From the NCBI RefSeq assembly GCF_040530035.1, contig NZ_JBEWCD010000003.1, positions 372,001 to 436,000 of the forward strand: a stretch of DNA of 64,000 nt, in the 5' to 3' direction. The notes beneath the pieces were generated by a model. That model saw only the letters and a program-made list of their open reading frames with translations, made no database searches and was not told the DNA's origin. Numbering within the stretch: position 1 is the stretch's first letter; each line of letters begins with the position of its first letter. The translations under genes and the position numbers were made by a program. Shown here one piece after another: positions 1 to 8,771 of the stretch. Origin of the DNA: Roseibium sp. HPY-6. Its GTDB lineage: Bacteria > Pseudomonadota > Alphaproteobacteria > Rhizobiales > Stappiaceae.

Positions 1-1316
1 GCGCGGCGCTCCAGGATCGGCATGAGCGACTTTGCCAGCGCGGCATCGCTCTCTTCCATCTGAAGAGTGGCCGTCAGCTGTCCTTCGAAACTGCGTGCGA
101 CGGATCGCATTTCCCCGTCATCCTTAACGGTGACGATCACACCGGCAGGCCCGAACACCTCTTCCTGCAGGTCGCGGTTTCCGACAAAGGTCTCGGCACT
201 GGCCCGGTAGACGGCCGGCGTTGCTCCCCTGTTGTCGCTGACTGAGCTGAGCAGCGTTTCGACACCGGCAACGGCTCCGATCCGGCCTTGCCCGTCCCGG
301 CAGGCGCTCGCGATCCCGTCGGTCAGCATGGTTTGCGCGCCAACGGCCTGGAGTGCCTTTACGGCGCTGGTCGCAAAGCTGTCGGCCTTCTCTCCGGCAT
401 GAACGACAACAACGCCCGGATTGGTGCAGAACTGGCCGACGCCCATCGTAAGAGACCCCGCCCAGCCTTCGCCGATCGCCTCCGCACGTGCTTCCAAAGC
501 TCCCGGTAATAAGAAAACCGGATTGACGCTACCGAGTTCACCGAAAAACGGAATCGGTTCCGGCCGCGCGGCGCAGAGATCGAAAAGCGCACGTCCGCCC
601 CTGAGTGAACCGGTAAAACCAACCGCCTTGATAAGCGGATGCTGGACGACGCCCTGACCGAGCGCAAGTGTCGTGCCCTGCAGGAAACCGAATGTCCCTG
701 CCGGGAGGCCGCATGCCTTGACCGCAGCATCGATGGCCTGGGCAACCAGCTCGCCCGTCCCAGGGTGCGCCGGATGGCCCTTAACCACGATCGGACAACC
801 GGCAGCGAAGGCCGATGCCGTGTCGCCGCCTGCCGTGGAAAACGCCAGCGGAAAGTTGGACGCGCCGAAAACGGCAACCGGTCCGATCGGTCTCTGCACC
901 AGAAAAAGTTCCGGGCGCGGCAGGGGTTGACGATCCGGCAACGCGCTGTCGTGGCGCCGGTCCAGATAGTCGCCCTTCAGGATCGTTTCCGCGAACAGAC
1001 GCAGCTGTCCGGTCGTGCGGCCGCGCTCTCCGTCAAGACGTGCTGCGGGCAGAGCGGTTTCCTGACCACCAATCTCGGTCAGGTCCGCACCCCGCGCCTC
1101 GATTTCGTCTGCGATCTTTTTCAGAAAAGCGGCTCTTTCCTGATCGCTCGTGGTGCTGAATATTTCGAAAGCATCGTCCGCAGCGCGGCACGCCCGATCG
1201 ACATCGTCTACCGACGCTTCGGAAAAACTGTTTGGAGCGCCGTCGGCCGGCTGCGACTGAAACGTCGCGTCGCCTGAGACCCATTCCCCGTTGATGAGAT
1301 TCTTGCCCGTTAGCAT
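1..1316 (-). CDS. 2-oxoglutarate semialdehyde dehydrogenase (KGSADH-type aldehyde dehydrogenase), 3' end cut by window edge
   Basis: NAD(P)-dependent oxidation of 2-oxoglutarate semialdehyde to 2-oxoglutarate is the likely reaction. About 438 codons are visible, out of roughly 500-525 expected, and the C-terminus lies left of base 1. The catalytic glutamate sits in FGELGS (about Glu260) and the catalytic cysteine in GQFCTNPG (Cys297). The N-terminus LTGKNLINGEWV is typical of the KGSADH branch rather than the succinate semialdehyde branch. The start is the ATG at 1316, 12 bases after the stop of the XylX-like dehydratase gene. It is the last visible gene of the operon starting near 11.3 kb. 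Pairing with an FAH-superfamily dehydratase is the arrangement of the Caulobacter xylX/xylA pair, which supports a Weimberg-like end route; the exact sugar is not shown. Confidence 0.88.
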   Translation of the reverse strand, partial: MLTGKNLINGEWVSGDATFQSQPADGAPNSFSEASVDDVDRACRAADDAFEIFSTTSDQERAAFLKKIADEIEARGADLTEIGGQETALPAARLDGERGRTTGQLRLFAETILKGDYLDRRHDSALPDRQPLPRPELFLVQRPIGPVAVFGASNFPLAFSTAGGDTASAFAAGCPIVVKGHPAHPGTGELVAQAIDAAVKACGLPAGTFGFLQGTTLALGQGVVQHPLIKAVGFTGSLRGGRALFDLCAARPEPIPFFGELGSVNPVFLLPGALEARAEAIGEGWAGSLTMGVGQFCTNPGVVVVHAGEKADSFATSAVKALQAVGAQTMLTDGIASACRDGQGRIGAVAGVETLLSSVSDNRGATPAVYRASAETFVGNRDLQEEVFGPAGVIVTVKDDGEMRSVARSFEGQLTATLQMEESDAALAKSLMPILERR

Positions 1317-1328
1317 CCCGCTTGTCCC

Positions 1329-2483
1329 TTAGATTAGATTGCGTTTTGACAGATTGCGCATGAGCGCGCTTGTCCCGAATGTCCACTCCGCGCACTCGGT
1401 CGAGAGCCGGACTGTATTGCGCAAAGTGCCAAGCTGCGCGCATGAAATACTGACGATATCGCCGAGCTTGTGCGTGAACCCCTCGCCGGGAGCGTCGCGA
1501 TCCTCGGTCGGCGCGAAAAGCGTCCCCAGGAACAGCATGAAGCCGTCGGGATACTGGTGGTGCCGCCCGCGCGTCTGGGCGACAAGGTCCTGCGGATCGC
1601 GGCTGATCTCCGTCATGGTGGAATGACCGGCGAGTTCAAATCCGTCCGTCCCCGATACGGTCAGATCCAGTTCAAGCCGGCGCACATCGTCCATCGAGAA
1701 AGTGTCGTCGAAAAGCCTGATCGCGGGACCGAACGACGTGGACGCGTTGTTGTCTTTGGCCTTGCCCAGCAACAACGCGGAGCGGCCTTCCACATCCCGC
1801 AGGTTGACATCGTTGCCAAGCGTCGCCCCCTTGACGGTCCCGGAACTATCGACCGCCAGAACCACTTCCGGTTCCGGATTGTTCCAGTTCGAAATGGGAT
1901 GAAGGCCGACGGATGAGCCAAAGCCGACGGCGGACATCGGCTGTGATTTGGTGAACACCTCGGCATCCGGTCCGATGCCGACTTCCAGATACTGCGACCA
2001 GACATCCTCGGCGATCAGGGCATCCTTGAGCTGAGCCGCTTTCTCGGACCCCGGCGTAACGGATCTGAGGCTGTCGCCGATAATGGCCGTGCAACGTTCG
2101 CGGATCTTCTCGGCTTTTGCCGGATCGCCTTTTGCCTGCTCCTCGATCACCCGCTCAAGCATGGAAAATGCGAAAGTGACACCACAGGCCTTGATCGCCT
2201 GAAGGTCCGCAGGGGCGAGCAGCCAGGGCAGGGCCGGATTGGGGCTTTCAACGGAATTGGCCGCAATTTCGTCCACTGTGCCGATGGCGACGCCGTCCGC
2301 ACCGGTGATCCAGCCTGCGGGATCTTCCAATTCGAGCAGGTCCCGCATCGTGGACACGGCAGCGCAGGTAATGTCGATCAGAGTGTCGCCGCGCAACACG
2401 CAAAGACTGGGCCCGGACAGATCCGGCCGCCAGGCCCGGAACACAAAAACTCCGTCGCCCGGCAGATTAAGTTGAGAAGTCAT
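1329..2483 (-). CDS. XylX-like 2-keto-3-deoxy-pentonate dehydratase (FAH superfamily)
   Basis: This 384-residue protein of the fumarylacetoacetate hydrolase superfamily probably dehydrates a 2-keto-3-deoxy-pentonate to 2-oxoglutarate semialdehyde, which the next gene product would oxidise. Blocks that I recall from Caulobacter XylX are present: GVTFAFSMLERVIEE, DVWSQYLEVGIGPDAE, NNPEPEVVL, GNDVNLRDVEGRSALLL, KAKDNNAS and HQYPDGFMLFLGT. The metal-binding acidic residues are expected in the PEPE segment. Its length matches XylX (about 385) and not human-type FAH (about 420). The ATG overlaps the TGA of the upstream hydrolase as ATGA (2480-2483), implying translational coupling. The substrate stereochemistry (xylose, arabinose or another pentonate) cannot be read from sequence. 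Confidence 0.82.
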   Translation of the reverse strand: MTSQLNLPGDGVFVFRAWRPDLSGPSLCVLRGDTLIDITCAAVSTMRDLLELEDPAGWITGADGVAIGTVDEIAANSVESPNPALPWLLAPADLQAIKACGVTFAFSMLERVIEEQAKGDPAKAEKIRERCTAIIGDSLRSVTPGSEKAAQLKDALIAEDVWSQYLEVGIGPDAEVFTKSQPMSAVGFGSSVGLHPISNWNNPEPEVVLAVDSSGTVKGATLGNDVNLRDVEGRSALLLGKAKDNNASTSFGPAIRLFDDTFSMDDVRRLELDLTVSGTDGFELAGHSTMTEISRDPQDLVAQTRGRHHQYPDGFMLFLGTLFAPTEDRDAPGEGFTHKLGDIVSISCAQLGTLRNTVRLSTECAEWTFGTSALMRNLSKRNLI

Positions 2484-3316
2484 GATGATATCGTGTCCAC
2501 GTCTGCAGGTTGGCTGGACTTGTTTAACCAGACGCCCAGTGCATCAATCAAGGGGCTCTTTTGCGAATTCAGATCGCTGAGGATGCTCAGGTGGTGCGCC
2601 CCGCGGACAATTATGTGTCCCGCACCGGCAGTTTCAGCCATCGCCAGTGACTGCTTCTTGAACTCGTCCGTTTCGTCACCGCCGACCACGCAAAGAAGGG
2701 GCACATCGATTGATGCACCAATCAGAGTGTGTGATCGAATCTCTTGCTCCGTCAGCCCGATCTCGTCCTGCAGGAAAGATTTGGCAACAGGTGCAAGATC
2801 GTAGACGCCGCTGATCCCGACAATACCGGCGATCCGGTCAGTAAGTCCGGCTTTGAGAGCTGTGCTCACAGCCAAATGCGCACCAGCGGAGTGTCCGACG
2901 AACAAGAACCGGATGGGGTCCGGATAAAACGCAGCAAGCTTGGCAAGGGCTGCAACCGCGTCCGCAACGAGATCGTCCATCCGAAATTCCGGCATGAGGC
3001 GGTACTCGACATTTGCGCATGTATTCCCAAACGCAGACAATCCGGTCAGCACGCACCGATGATCTTCCGCAGTGAGGCTGCGCCAGTAACCTCCATGAAT
3101 GAAAACCGGGACGACATTGCCTTGACCGGCGCCGCACTTCGCCAGTTCAATCCACTGCCTTTCGTGAGGGCCATAAGCAAGCCTTTCAAAAGACAACGAC
3201 TTGCCGACGGTGCTGCTGGCCTCCGCCCGCCACCGGAGCCAGTCATCAAAATCATCCAGGACATCCGAGAACCGGAACTGAGGGTCCCAGGTTCTGCGTT
3301 CGTCGAAGTCAGTCAT
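2480..3316 (-). CDS. alpha/beta hydrolase, kynurenine formamidase-like
   Basis: This 278-residue alpha/beta hydrolase carries the oxyanion-hole motif HGGYWRSL, the nucleophile elbow GHSAGAHL and a late histidine in RGAHHLSIL, a set typical of the arylformamidase/kynurenine formamidase-like esterases. It has no signal peptide, so it should be cytoplasmic. The chosen start (ATG at 3316) overlaps the TGA of the IclR-like gene as ATGA, and GGAG lies about 8 bases upstream; this is better than an upstream alternative start in the same frame. In this operon it may open a lactone, ester or amide derived from the imported compound. That role is inferred; no other tryptophan-degradation gene is nearby, so a kynurenine role is unlikely. 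Confidence 0.75.
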   Translation of the reverse strand: MTDFDERRTWDPQFRFSDVLDDFDDWLRWRAEASSTVGKSLSFERLAYGPHERQWIELAKCGAGQGNVVPVFIHGGYWRSLTAEDHRCVLTGLSAFGNTCANVEYRLMPEFRMDDLVADAVAALAKLAAFYPDPIRFLFVGHSAGAHLAVSTALKAGLTDRIAGIVGISGVYDLAPVAKSFLQDEIGLTEQEIRSHTLIGASIDVPLLCVVGGDETDEFKKQSLAMAETAGAGHIIVRGAHHLSILSDLNSQKSPLIDALGVWLNKSSQPADVDTISS

Positions 3317-3951
3317 GCAGGTGTCTCCGAATGCGAACAAAGTAGATCAGCTGCCTTGGCCAGCTCTGATCGAAGCTCGTTTCCTGTCACTTCACGGGTA
3401 CCAGGCAACAAGACGCCCACAATGCAACGCTTGCTCCGGCGTTCCGAAACGCAGGAGATCACGGCACGCTGTGCCGCCACCGCCTCGAATTGATGAGCAA
3501 GGGAAATCTCGGCAAGCCCGTCGGGATCGAAGGCAGGCGGCATCAGCACACTGTAATGCCGCTGAGGGGTTATGAACGAGATGCCGCGACCACTGGAAAA
3601 CGGACCGGTCGCACATGTCCCATCGCTCAAGACGGCGAGGAAGGCCGTCAGACGAGTCGATTGGCGCAGCTGGATGAGCACGGGCTCAGCTACAAGCGCA
3701 AATTCACCGAACCCGAGCGCGGACAACCCGGTTGCGAGCGCCGAGGGACCGCGCAGATAGGCCCCTCCGGTCGACCGGCTCAAGAGACCTTCGCTCTCCG
3801 CGATCGCAACGGCTCTATACCCCGACGTCGTGGCCAGTCCCACTGTGCGGGCAAGCGGGAGAGGCCCGGAAACAATCTTCTGAAGCGGTTGCTCAACCAA
3901 CCCTTCGAAGATATCGATCGCCTTGTCGTAGGGCGTATCGGTCTTATCCAT
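3313..3951 (-). CDS. short IclR-like transcriptional regulator
   Basis: A 212-residue protein with an IclR-like winged helix-turn-helix in its first 75 residues (LPLARTVGLATTSGYRAVA followed by a wing region with GGAYLRGP) and a shorter C-terminal half resembling part of an IclR effector domain. Typical IclR regulators are about 250 residues, so the sensing domain may be reduced. Its ATG at 3951 overlaps the end of the IclR-PBP fusion gene by 8 bases, so the two regulators should be made together. It may act with that fusion as a heteromeric regulator, or respond to a downstream metabolite. Both ideas are inference; the HTH similarity is what is seen. Confidence 0.7.
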   Translation of the reverse strand: MDKTDTPYDKAIDIFEGLVEQPLQKIVSGPLPLARTVGLATTSGYRAVAIAESEGLLSRSTGGAYLRGPSALATGLSALGFGEFALVAEPVLIQLRQSTRLTAFLAVLSDGTCATGPFSSGRGISFITPQRHYSVLMPPAFDPDGLAEISLAHQFEAVAAQRAVISCVSERRSKRCIVGVLLPGTREVTGNELRSELAKAADLLCSHSETPA

Positions 3952-5305
3952 GTCGTGACCCTTGCTTGTTCACACCTTCCGACCGAAGTACGCGCAGGCT
4001 TGGGCCCTGGGACAGAATAGCAGTGTCTGGCAGATCCCAACCGACATGCCGTTCCGCCCAGGTATCAGCGCGCACGCTTGCCGTTTCCATACCACGGGGC
4101 AGAACGATCGGAACCGGCACTTCCACCCTGCGCGGTACGGACTTGCCGGAGAGGATATCCAACGCCACCTCGACGACCCTGGCACCCATCGCTGCCGGGT
4201 AGTCCAGCGCGACAAAGGGAACCTTGTGATAGAGCGCAAGCTTGTACATCTGGTTCAAATCGCCGCCGGTATGGGCAGGGATGCGAAGCTCGTTTTCAAT
4301 AAAGAACTTTAGCGACCCGACGCCTTGCAGTCCGCTGTCGCACCAAACGCCGTCTGGAGCACCACCTCCCTGGTCGAACAGACGCTGGATGGCTTTGCGG
4401 CCACCTTCTTCGGTCCAGTCGGTGTAGGTGACTGCCTCGATCTGAATACCTGGAAACTCCGAAAATCCGGAAAAGGCTGCCGACTGGCGCCGCATCGCCG
4501 GGCTTGCGCCTTCCAGGCCGGACAGCATCCAGATACGGCCGGTACCCTTGAGTCTTTCCGCCAGCCAGAGGGCGCTTATACGCCCTATGCGCCGGTCGGA
4601 GGCCGTCACGAAGGAAACCAGCGAAGACGGATCGCGCGGACGTCGGTCGACCGCGACAACCGGAAGTCCAGCATCCGCAACGTCCTTCAGCTTGCGGTCC
4701 AAGAAAGGCGAATGGGCGTTGGTCGTGCTGACGAGAAGCAGATCAATTCCGCTTCCGACAAGCTCGTCTATCTGGTTCACCTGCGTCCCGGCGTCGTCTC
4801 CGGCCTCCCGGACAAGAAAGGCCTCAATCCGATCCGCATGCAGACGCTCCGCGTAGCGCATGCTTTCAAACATCGCCTTGCGCCATTCATTTGAGAGGGA
4901 CGCGTTTGCAAAGCCAATACGGAACGGAGCAGACCCTTTGTAGGCATCCGTGGAGACCGTTTCAAAGAGGCGCGCATCCCATTCGGTGCTCGCATGATGA
5001 GCATCCACCGCGGTTCTGTCGAGTGGCAGCGTTGTGGTGCTGCCCGGCAGCGCAGCGTCAATGGCTTCGAGTGGCACAAAGGCAAGTTCAGCGGCCTTTG
5101 GTCCAAGTTTCAAGGAGCCGTGATCAACCCTTACCAGCCAGCCCCGCAGTGTCAGCGCCCTCAGAAGCCCGAACCCGGTCGACCGGCCCATGCCGACTTC
5201 GCTCAGGATCTCGTGCGTGGGTCTTGGGCTGTTCCGATGATCAAAACAGCTCAAGATCCGGGCAATACGGACGAGGTTGGATCTTGGAGTTTCGCCGGTT
5301 GGCAC
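3944..5305 (-). CDS. chimeric regulator: IclR-like HTH fused to a type-1 periplasmic-binding domain
   Basis: A 453-residue protein without signal peptide. Residues about 8-75 form an IclR-like winged HTH (SNLVRIARILSCFD, then PTHEILSEVGMGRSTGFG). From about residue 127 onward it is a sugar-type periplasmic binding protein fold. That part is clearly paralogous to the operon's secreted binding protein at 8802-9929: IGFANASLSNEWR against IGFSNASISNPWR, FVTASD-xx-GRISA-WLAE in both, DSGLQG-GS in both, IPAHTGGDLNQMY against IPPHTGGDFNAMY. The start is a GTG with GAGGG about 7 bases upstream, 21 bases after the permease stop. It is probably a cytoplasmic sensor for the transported ligand. It differs from LacI-family regulators, whose HTH is of another type. 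High confidence in the domain make-up, moderate in the role. Confidence 0.85.
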   Translation of the reverse strand: MPTGETPRSNLVRIARILSCFDHRNSPRPTHEILSEVGMGRSTGFGLLRALTLRGWLVRVDHGSLKLGPKAAELAFVPLEAIDAALPGSTTTLPLDRTAVDAHHASTEWDARLFETVSTDAYKGSAPFRIGFANASLSNEWRKAMFESMRYAERLHADRIEAFLVREAGDDAGTQVNQIDELVGSGIDLLLVSTTNAHSPFLDRKLKDVADAGLPVVAVDRRPRDPSSLVSFVTASDRRIGRISALWLAERLKGTGRIWMLSGLEGASPAMRRQSAAFSGFSEFPGIQIEAVTYTDWTEEGGRKAIQRLFDQGGGAPDGVWCDSGLQGVGSLKFFIENELRIPAHTGGDLNQMYKLALYHKVPFVALDYPAAMGARVVEVALDILSGKSVPRRVEVPVPIVLPRGMETASVRADTWAERHVGWDLPDTAILSQGPSLRVLRSEGVNKQGSRHG

Positions 5306-5326
5306 GGTCGCGCCCTCAACCTGGTT

Positions 5327-6286
5327 TCAACGTCGTGACCGGCGCATGTAAACAGCCGCCGCCAGCAAGATCAAACTTCCCTTGATCACGAGCTGCAACT
5401 CGATCGAAAGCCCAAGGATGACAACAATGTTAAACAGCGAGACAAGCACGAGCGTTGCCAGCAGAACACCCGGAACACTTCCCTTGCCGCCACTCAGCGC
5501 AGCGCCACCGATAACGGCAGCGGCGATCGAGTCGAGTTCATAACCACGCCCGGTCCAGTTGTCGACGATCCCGACATAGCCGACCAGGACGAGCCCGGCC
5601 AATCCGGCAAGGACACCGGAAATCATGAAGGCGCTGACCACAAGCAGACGGGTCGGAGCTCCTGTCATGTAGGCCGCTTCGGGATTGTCACCGTAGAGTT
5701 TCAGACGTCGCCCATAAACGGTGTATTCGAGCAGCCAGTGCGCGGCGAAGGCAACAATGGCCAGCAGCATCAGCGCAACGGGGATCCCGAACAGGTCGCC
5801 TGTCGCAAGCCAACGGAATGTTTCCGGCAAGGTTCCACCCGGGGCACCGCCCGTATAGGCGAAGCGGACCCCCTGCAGCACGATCATCGTTGCAAGCGTT
5901 GCCAGAAAAGGCGTCACGCCCCGATAGGCGACAAGATATCCGTTGATGCCGCCGATGAGCGCGCCGAGCAGGATACCAACCGCAAAGATCACGACGGTGT
6001 TGTCGTTCAATCCAATGGAAAGAACCGCGACAGTGGCCATTATGGAGGCGACCGACAGATCCAGCCCGCGAACGATGATGACGATCATCTGCCCGATCAC
6101 GACAAACCCGAGCGGCGCTGCCTGAAGCAGAATGTCGCTCAGGTTTGCCGGGCTCAGGAATCTGGGTGACAGGACCGTCGTGACCGCCCAGATGACGACC
6201 AGAAAGCCGGTCAGCAGGAGCAACTCCCGGTTTTGCTGTGCCCGGACCGTGCCGCTGTCTTTTCCAAAAAGCGCCGTCATGCTCAT
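5327..6286 (-). CDS. ABC transporter permease, CUT2 (ribose/xylose) type, second copy
   Basis: A 319-residue inner-membrane permease of the branched BPD_transp_2 family used by ribose/xylose-type importers, with eight to ten hydrophobic segments. The conserved block AAVIGGAALSGGKGSVPGVLL near the C-terminus is the family signature, and GLDLSVASIMA lies near residue 75. Start: the ATG at 6286 overlaps the stop of the preceding permease as ATGA (6283-6286); a longer reading upstream of it has a basic, non-membrane N-terminus and was rejected. Together with the other permease it likely forms a heterodimeric channel energised by the ATPase at 7220-8743. Confidence 0.9.
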   Translation of the reverse strand: MSMTALFGKDSGTVRAQQNRELLLLTGFLVVIWAVTTVLSPRFLSPANLSDILLQAAPLGFVVIGQMIVIIVRGLDLSVASIMATVAVLSIGLNDNTVVIFAVGILLGALIGGINGYLVAYRGVTPFLATLATMIVLQGVRFAYTGGAPGGTLPETFRWLATGDLFGIPVALMLLAIVAFAAHWLLEYTVYGRRLKLYGDNPEAAYMTGAPTRLLVVSAFMISGVLAGLAGLVLVGYVGIVDNWTGRGYELDSIAAAVIGGAALSGGKGSVPGVLLATLVLVSLFNIVVILGLSIELQLVIKGSLILLAAAVYMRRSRR

Positions 6287-7227
6287 TTGCTTTTTCTCCC
6301 GACGAAGATGGAGACGGCGGCGATGATGATCAGTCCTTCCGCAATCCACTGGTAGAAGCTGGAAACGTTCATGAAATTCAGGACATTGGCGAGCAGGGCC
6401 AACACAATCACGGCAAGAAGGGTTCCCAGAACGCCGCCGCGGCCACCGGCAAGCAGCGTCCCGCCGACAATGACCGGCGTGATTGACTTGAGATCGAACC
6501 CGACACCGGCTCTTGGGTCGCCGACGCCGAAACGTCCGCAGATATAGATCGCCGTGACCGCCGCCAGAAGTCCCGATAGCGCATAGACGATCAGCTTGGT
6601 CGATTTGACCGGGACACCTGAAATCGATGCCGCCTGTTCATTGTCGCCGATGGCATAGATCCTGAGGCCAAGCCTGGTTTTCCAAAGCAGGAAGCCGGCC
6701 AGAAGGTAAAGCATAAGCGTGAAGATGGTCCCATATGGGATCATGCCGATGCGCCCGTAGACCAGATCCTCGAAGAACAGGGGAACCGATCCTGTCGGCT
6801 GGCGCGTTATCAGCAGCGCCAGGCCTGACAGGATGGTTGAGGTTCCCAGGGTCACGATCAGCGGATGGATACCCACAAAGGTGACGATGCTGCCATTGAT
6901 CGCGCCGATGAAGACGCCAAGGCTGAGAACAATGGCGATCGCGGCTGCAAAGCTGGCGGGATCTTCCCCCGCGATCGAGGCAAAGACAACGGTCAGAAGG
7001 CCGAGCGCACCGGCATAGGACAGGTCGATCCCGCCGGAAAGAATGACGATGGTCTGCGCAAGGGCGACAAGCGCAAGAGCAACCATCTGATCCTGCACGT
7101 TGGCAAAATTGAGCGGGGTGGCGAAGCGGTCCGAACTGTACATCCCGACAAGGACAACAAGCCCGATCAGAGCGAGCACGACCAGATGCACCGGTTGTGT
7201 ACGCGTCATGCGAATTACATCATCCAT
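6283..7227 (-). CDS. ABC transporter permease, CUT2 (ribose/xylose) type, first copy
   Basis: A 314-residue polytopic membrane protein of the same permease family as its downstream neighbour. It shows ILSGGIDLSYAGALGLLTV near residue 70 and SITPVIVGGTLLAGGRGGVLG near residue 265, both family hallmarks. The ATG at 7227 overlaps the ATPase stop by 8 bases and has GGGG about 9 bases upstream; an ATG six codons later (7209) is also possible. Two distinct permeases, rather than one homodimeric permease, is a common variation in sugar and nucleoside importers of this class. The substrate is unknown. Confidence 0.9.
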   Translation of the reverse strand: MDDVIRMTRTQPVHLVVLALIGLVVLVGMYSSDRFATPLNFANVQDQMVALALVALAQTIVILSGGIDLSYAGALGLLTVVFASIAGEDPASFAAAIAIVLSLGVFIGAINGSIVTFVGIHPLIVTLGTSTILSGLALLITRQPTGSVPLFFEDLVYGRIGMIPYGTIFTLMLYLLAGFLLWKTRLGLRIYAIGDNEQAASISGVPVKSTKLIVYALSGLLAAVTAIYICGRFGVGDPRAGVGFDLKSITPVIVGGTLLAGGRGGVLGTLLAVIVLALLANVLNFMNVSSFYQWIAEGLIIIAAVSIFVGRKSK

Positions 7228-8743
7228 TGGAAGTTACCCCGTGATGGCTGGGTGTCTCGGCTGCCGCGACACTCATGATCGCCTCTTCCGATATCTCCTG
7301 AGACGTCAACTCGGCCGCCAACTCTCCATCCCGCATGACGAAGACACGGTCACAAAGTCCCACGATTTCAATGAGTTCAGACGAAATGGCGAGGATCGCC
7401 ATGCCTTCATCCGCCAAGTGCCGGAGCATCTTGTAGATCTCTGATTTGGCGCCGACATCAACCCCGCGCGTTGGCTCATCGAGGATGAGCACTTTAGGCC
7501 TGTTCTCCAGAAGGCGCGCAATCAGAACCTTTTGCTGGTTCCCCCCCGAAAGCGCGGAGATCGGCAGACCGACATTGTCGACTACAACGCCAAAACGCTC
7601 CTTCATGACACGCGCCCGGGCTTCCTCGTGGCCAATGGCAACACGCGCCGGATGAACCCCGTGTCCAGGCGTTGTCGCGGCAAAATTGCGCGCAACGGAA
7701 CTGTTGAGGAACAACCCGTCATCCTTCCGGCTTTCGGTGAGCATGAGAATGCCGGCATCGATGCTGTTGGATGGCGAGCGGTAATCCAGCGGCTCGCCTT
7801 CTATCAGGACGGTACCCTTCGCGCCTTCCGCGCCGTATATGGCAAGCGCAAGTTCCGTTCGCCCGGAACCGACCAATCCCGCCAGGCCAAGGATTTCACC
7901 TGCCCTGACTTCGAAGCTGACCGGAGCCAGGCCATCGGCAACGATCAGATCCCTGACATCAAGCATGGGTGCACCGGTCTCACCGTCACGTGGCTTTTGC
8001 GGGAAGAGGTTACCCAGTTCGCGTCCGACCATCGCGGCAATGACCGTATCATGCGTGTATTCGGAAACGGGCCCCTGGGATGTGACCACGCCGTCCTTTA
8101 TGACGGTGATGTCCGTGCAGATCTCGAAGATCTCGTCCAGACGGTGTGACACATAAACGATGCCGAGGCCCCGTGAACGCAACTCATTGATGATTTTGAA
8201 GAGATGCCGGGTCTCGTTTTGAGACAGGACTGCCGTCGGCTCGTCCAGTATCAGAACCCTGGCATCGGAACGAAGCGCTTTTGCTATTTCGACCATTTGC
8301 TTGTCGGCGACGCTCAGATCGTCGACGAGGGATCTCGCGGAGAGATGGATGCCGAGTTTTTCCAGCAATGTCTCCGTCTGGACGACAAGTGCTTTTCGAT
8401 CAATCAACCCAAACCGGGTCAGTGGCTCGGCATCGAGAAAAATGTTCTCCGCAACACTTAGCGCTCCTATGGTGGAGAACTCCTGATGCACGACGGCAAT
8501 TCCGGCATCGAGGCTCGCTCTCGGGCTCGACCAGTCTTCCTGTTTTCCGCTGAATTCGACGTGTCCGGATGTTGGATGATAGAGGCCTGTCAGCAGTTTG
8601 ATGAGGGTCGATTTTCCCGCACCATTCTCGCCGCAAAGCGCGACGGATGCGCCCGAATGGACCTCGAATTCAATTTCTTTCAGAACCTCGTTCGGTCCGA
8701 ACGACTTTGACAGCGCGCGCGCGGCCAGTACCGGCTCAGACAT
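7220..8743 (-). CDS. ABC transporter ATP-binding protein with two nucleotide-binding domains (RbsA/XylG type)
   Basis: A 507-residue duplicated ATPase. The first domain has Walker A GENGAGKST (residues 38-46), a signature-like LSVADKQMVEIAKAL and Walker B LILDEPTAVLS. The second domain has the usual degenerate P-loop GLVGSGRTEL, a good signature LSGGNQQKVLIARLL and Walker B LILDEPTRGVDVG. This asymmetry is normal for RbsA/XylG/MglA proteins. Start: ATG at 8743 with GGAGGAG about 7 bases upstream; a longer in-frame extension upstream has no family similarity. It follows the binding protein gene after a strong hairpin at 8772-8793. Confidence 0.93.
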   Translation of the reverse strand: MSEPVLAARALSKSFGPNEVLKEIEFEVHSGASVALCGENGAGKSTLIKLLTGLYHPTSGHVEFSGKQEDWSSPRASLDAGIAVVHQEFSTIGALSVAENIFLDAEPLTRFGLIDRKALVVQTETLLEKLGIHLSARSLVDDLSVADKQMVEIAKALRSDARVLILDEPTAVLSQNETRHLFKIINELRSRGLGIVYVSHRLDEIFEICTDITVIKDGVVTSQGPVSEYTHDTVIAAMVGRELGNLFPQKPRDGETGAPMLDVRDLIVADGLAPVSFEVRAGEILGLAGLVGSGRTELALAIYGAEGAKGTVLIEGEPLDYRSPSNSIDAGILMLTESRKDDGLFLNSSVARNFAATTPGHGVHPARVAIGHEEARARVMKERFGVVVDNVGLPISALSGGNQQKVLIARLLENRPKVLILDEPTRGVDVGAKSEIYKMLRHLADEGMAILAISSELIEIVGLCDRVFVMRDGELAAELTSQEISEEAIMSVAAAETPSHHGVTSNG

Positions 8744-8771
8744 GGCTGGTTCTCCTCCCCGATCCCAGTTT

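Noticed and set aside
1329..2483. Fumarylacetoacetase of tyrosine breakdown
   Set aside because: The blocks match the XylX-like branch of the superfamily and the neighbour is a 2-oxoglutarate semialdehyde dehydrogenase; no other tyrosine catabolic gene is present.
3944..5305. Ordinary LacI-family regulator
   Set aside because: The N-terminal region is an IclR-type winged HTH of about 70 residues, not the short LacI HTH with hinge helix.
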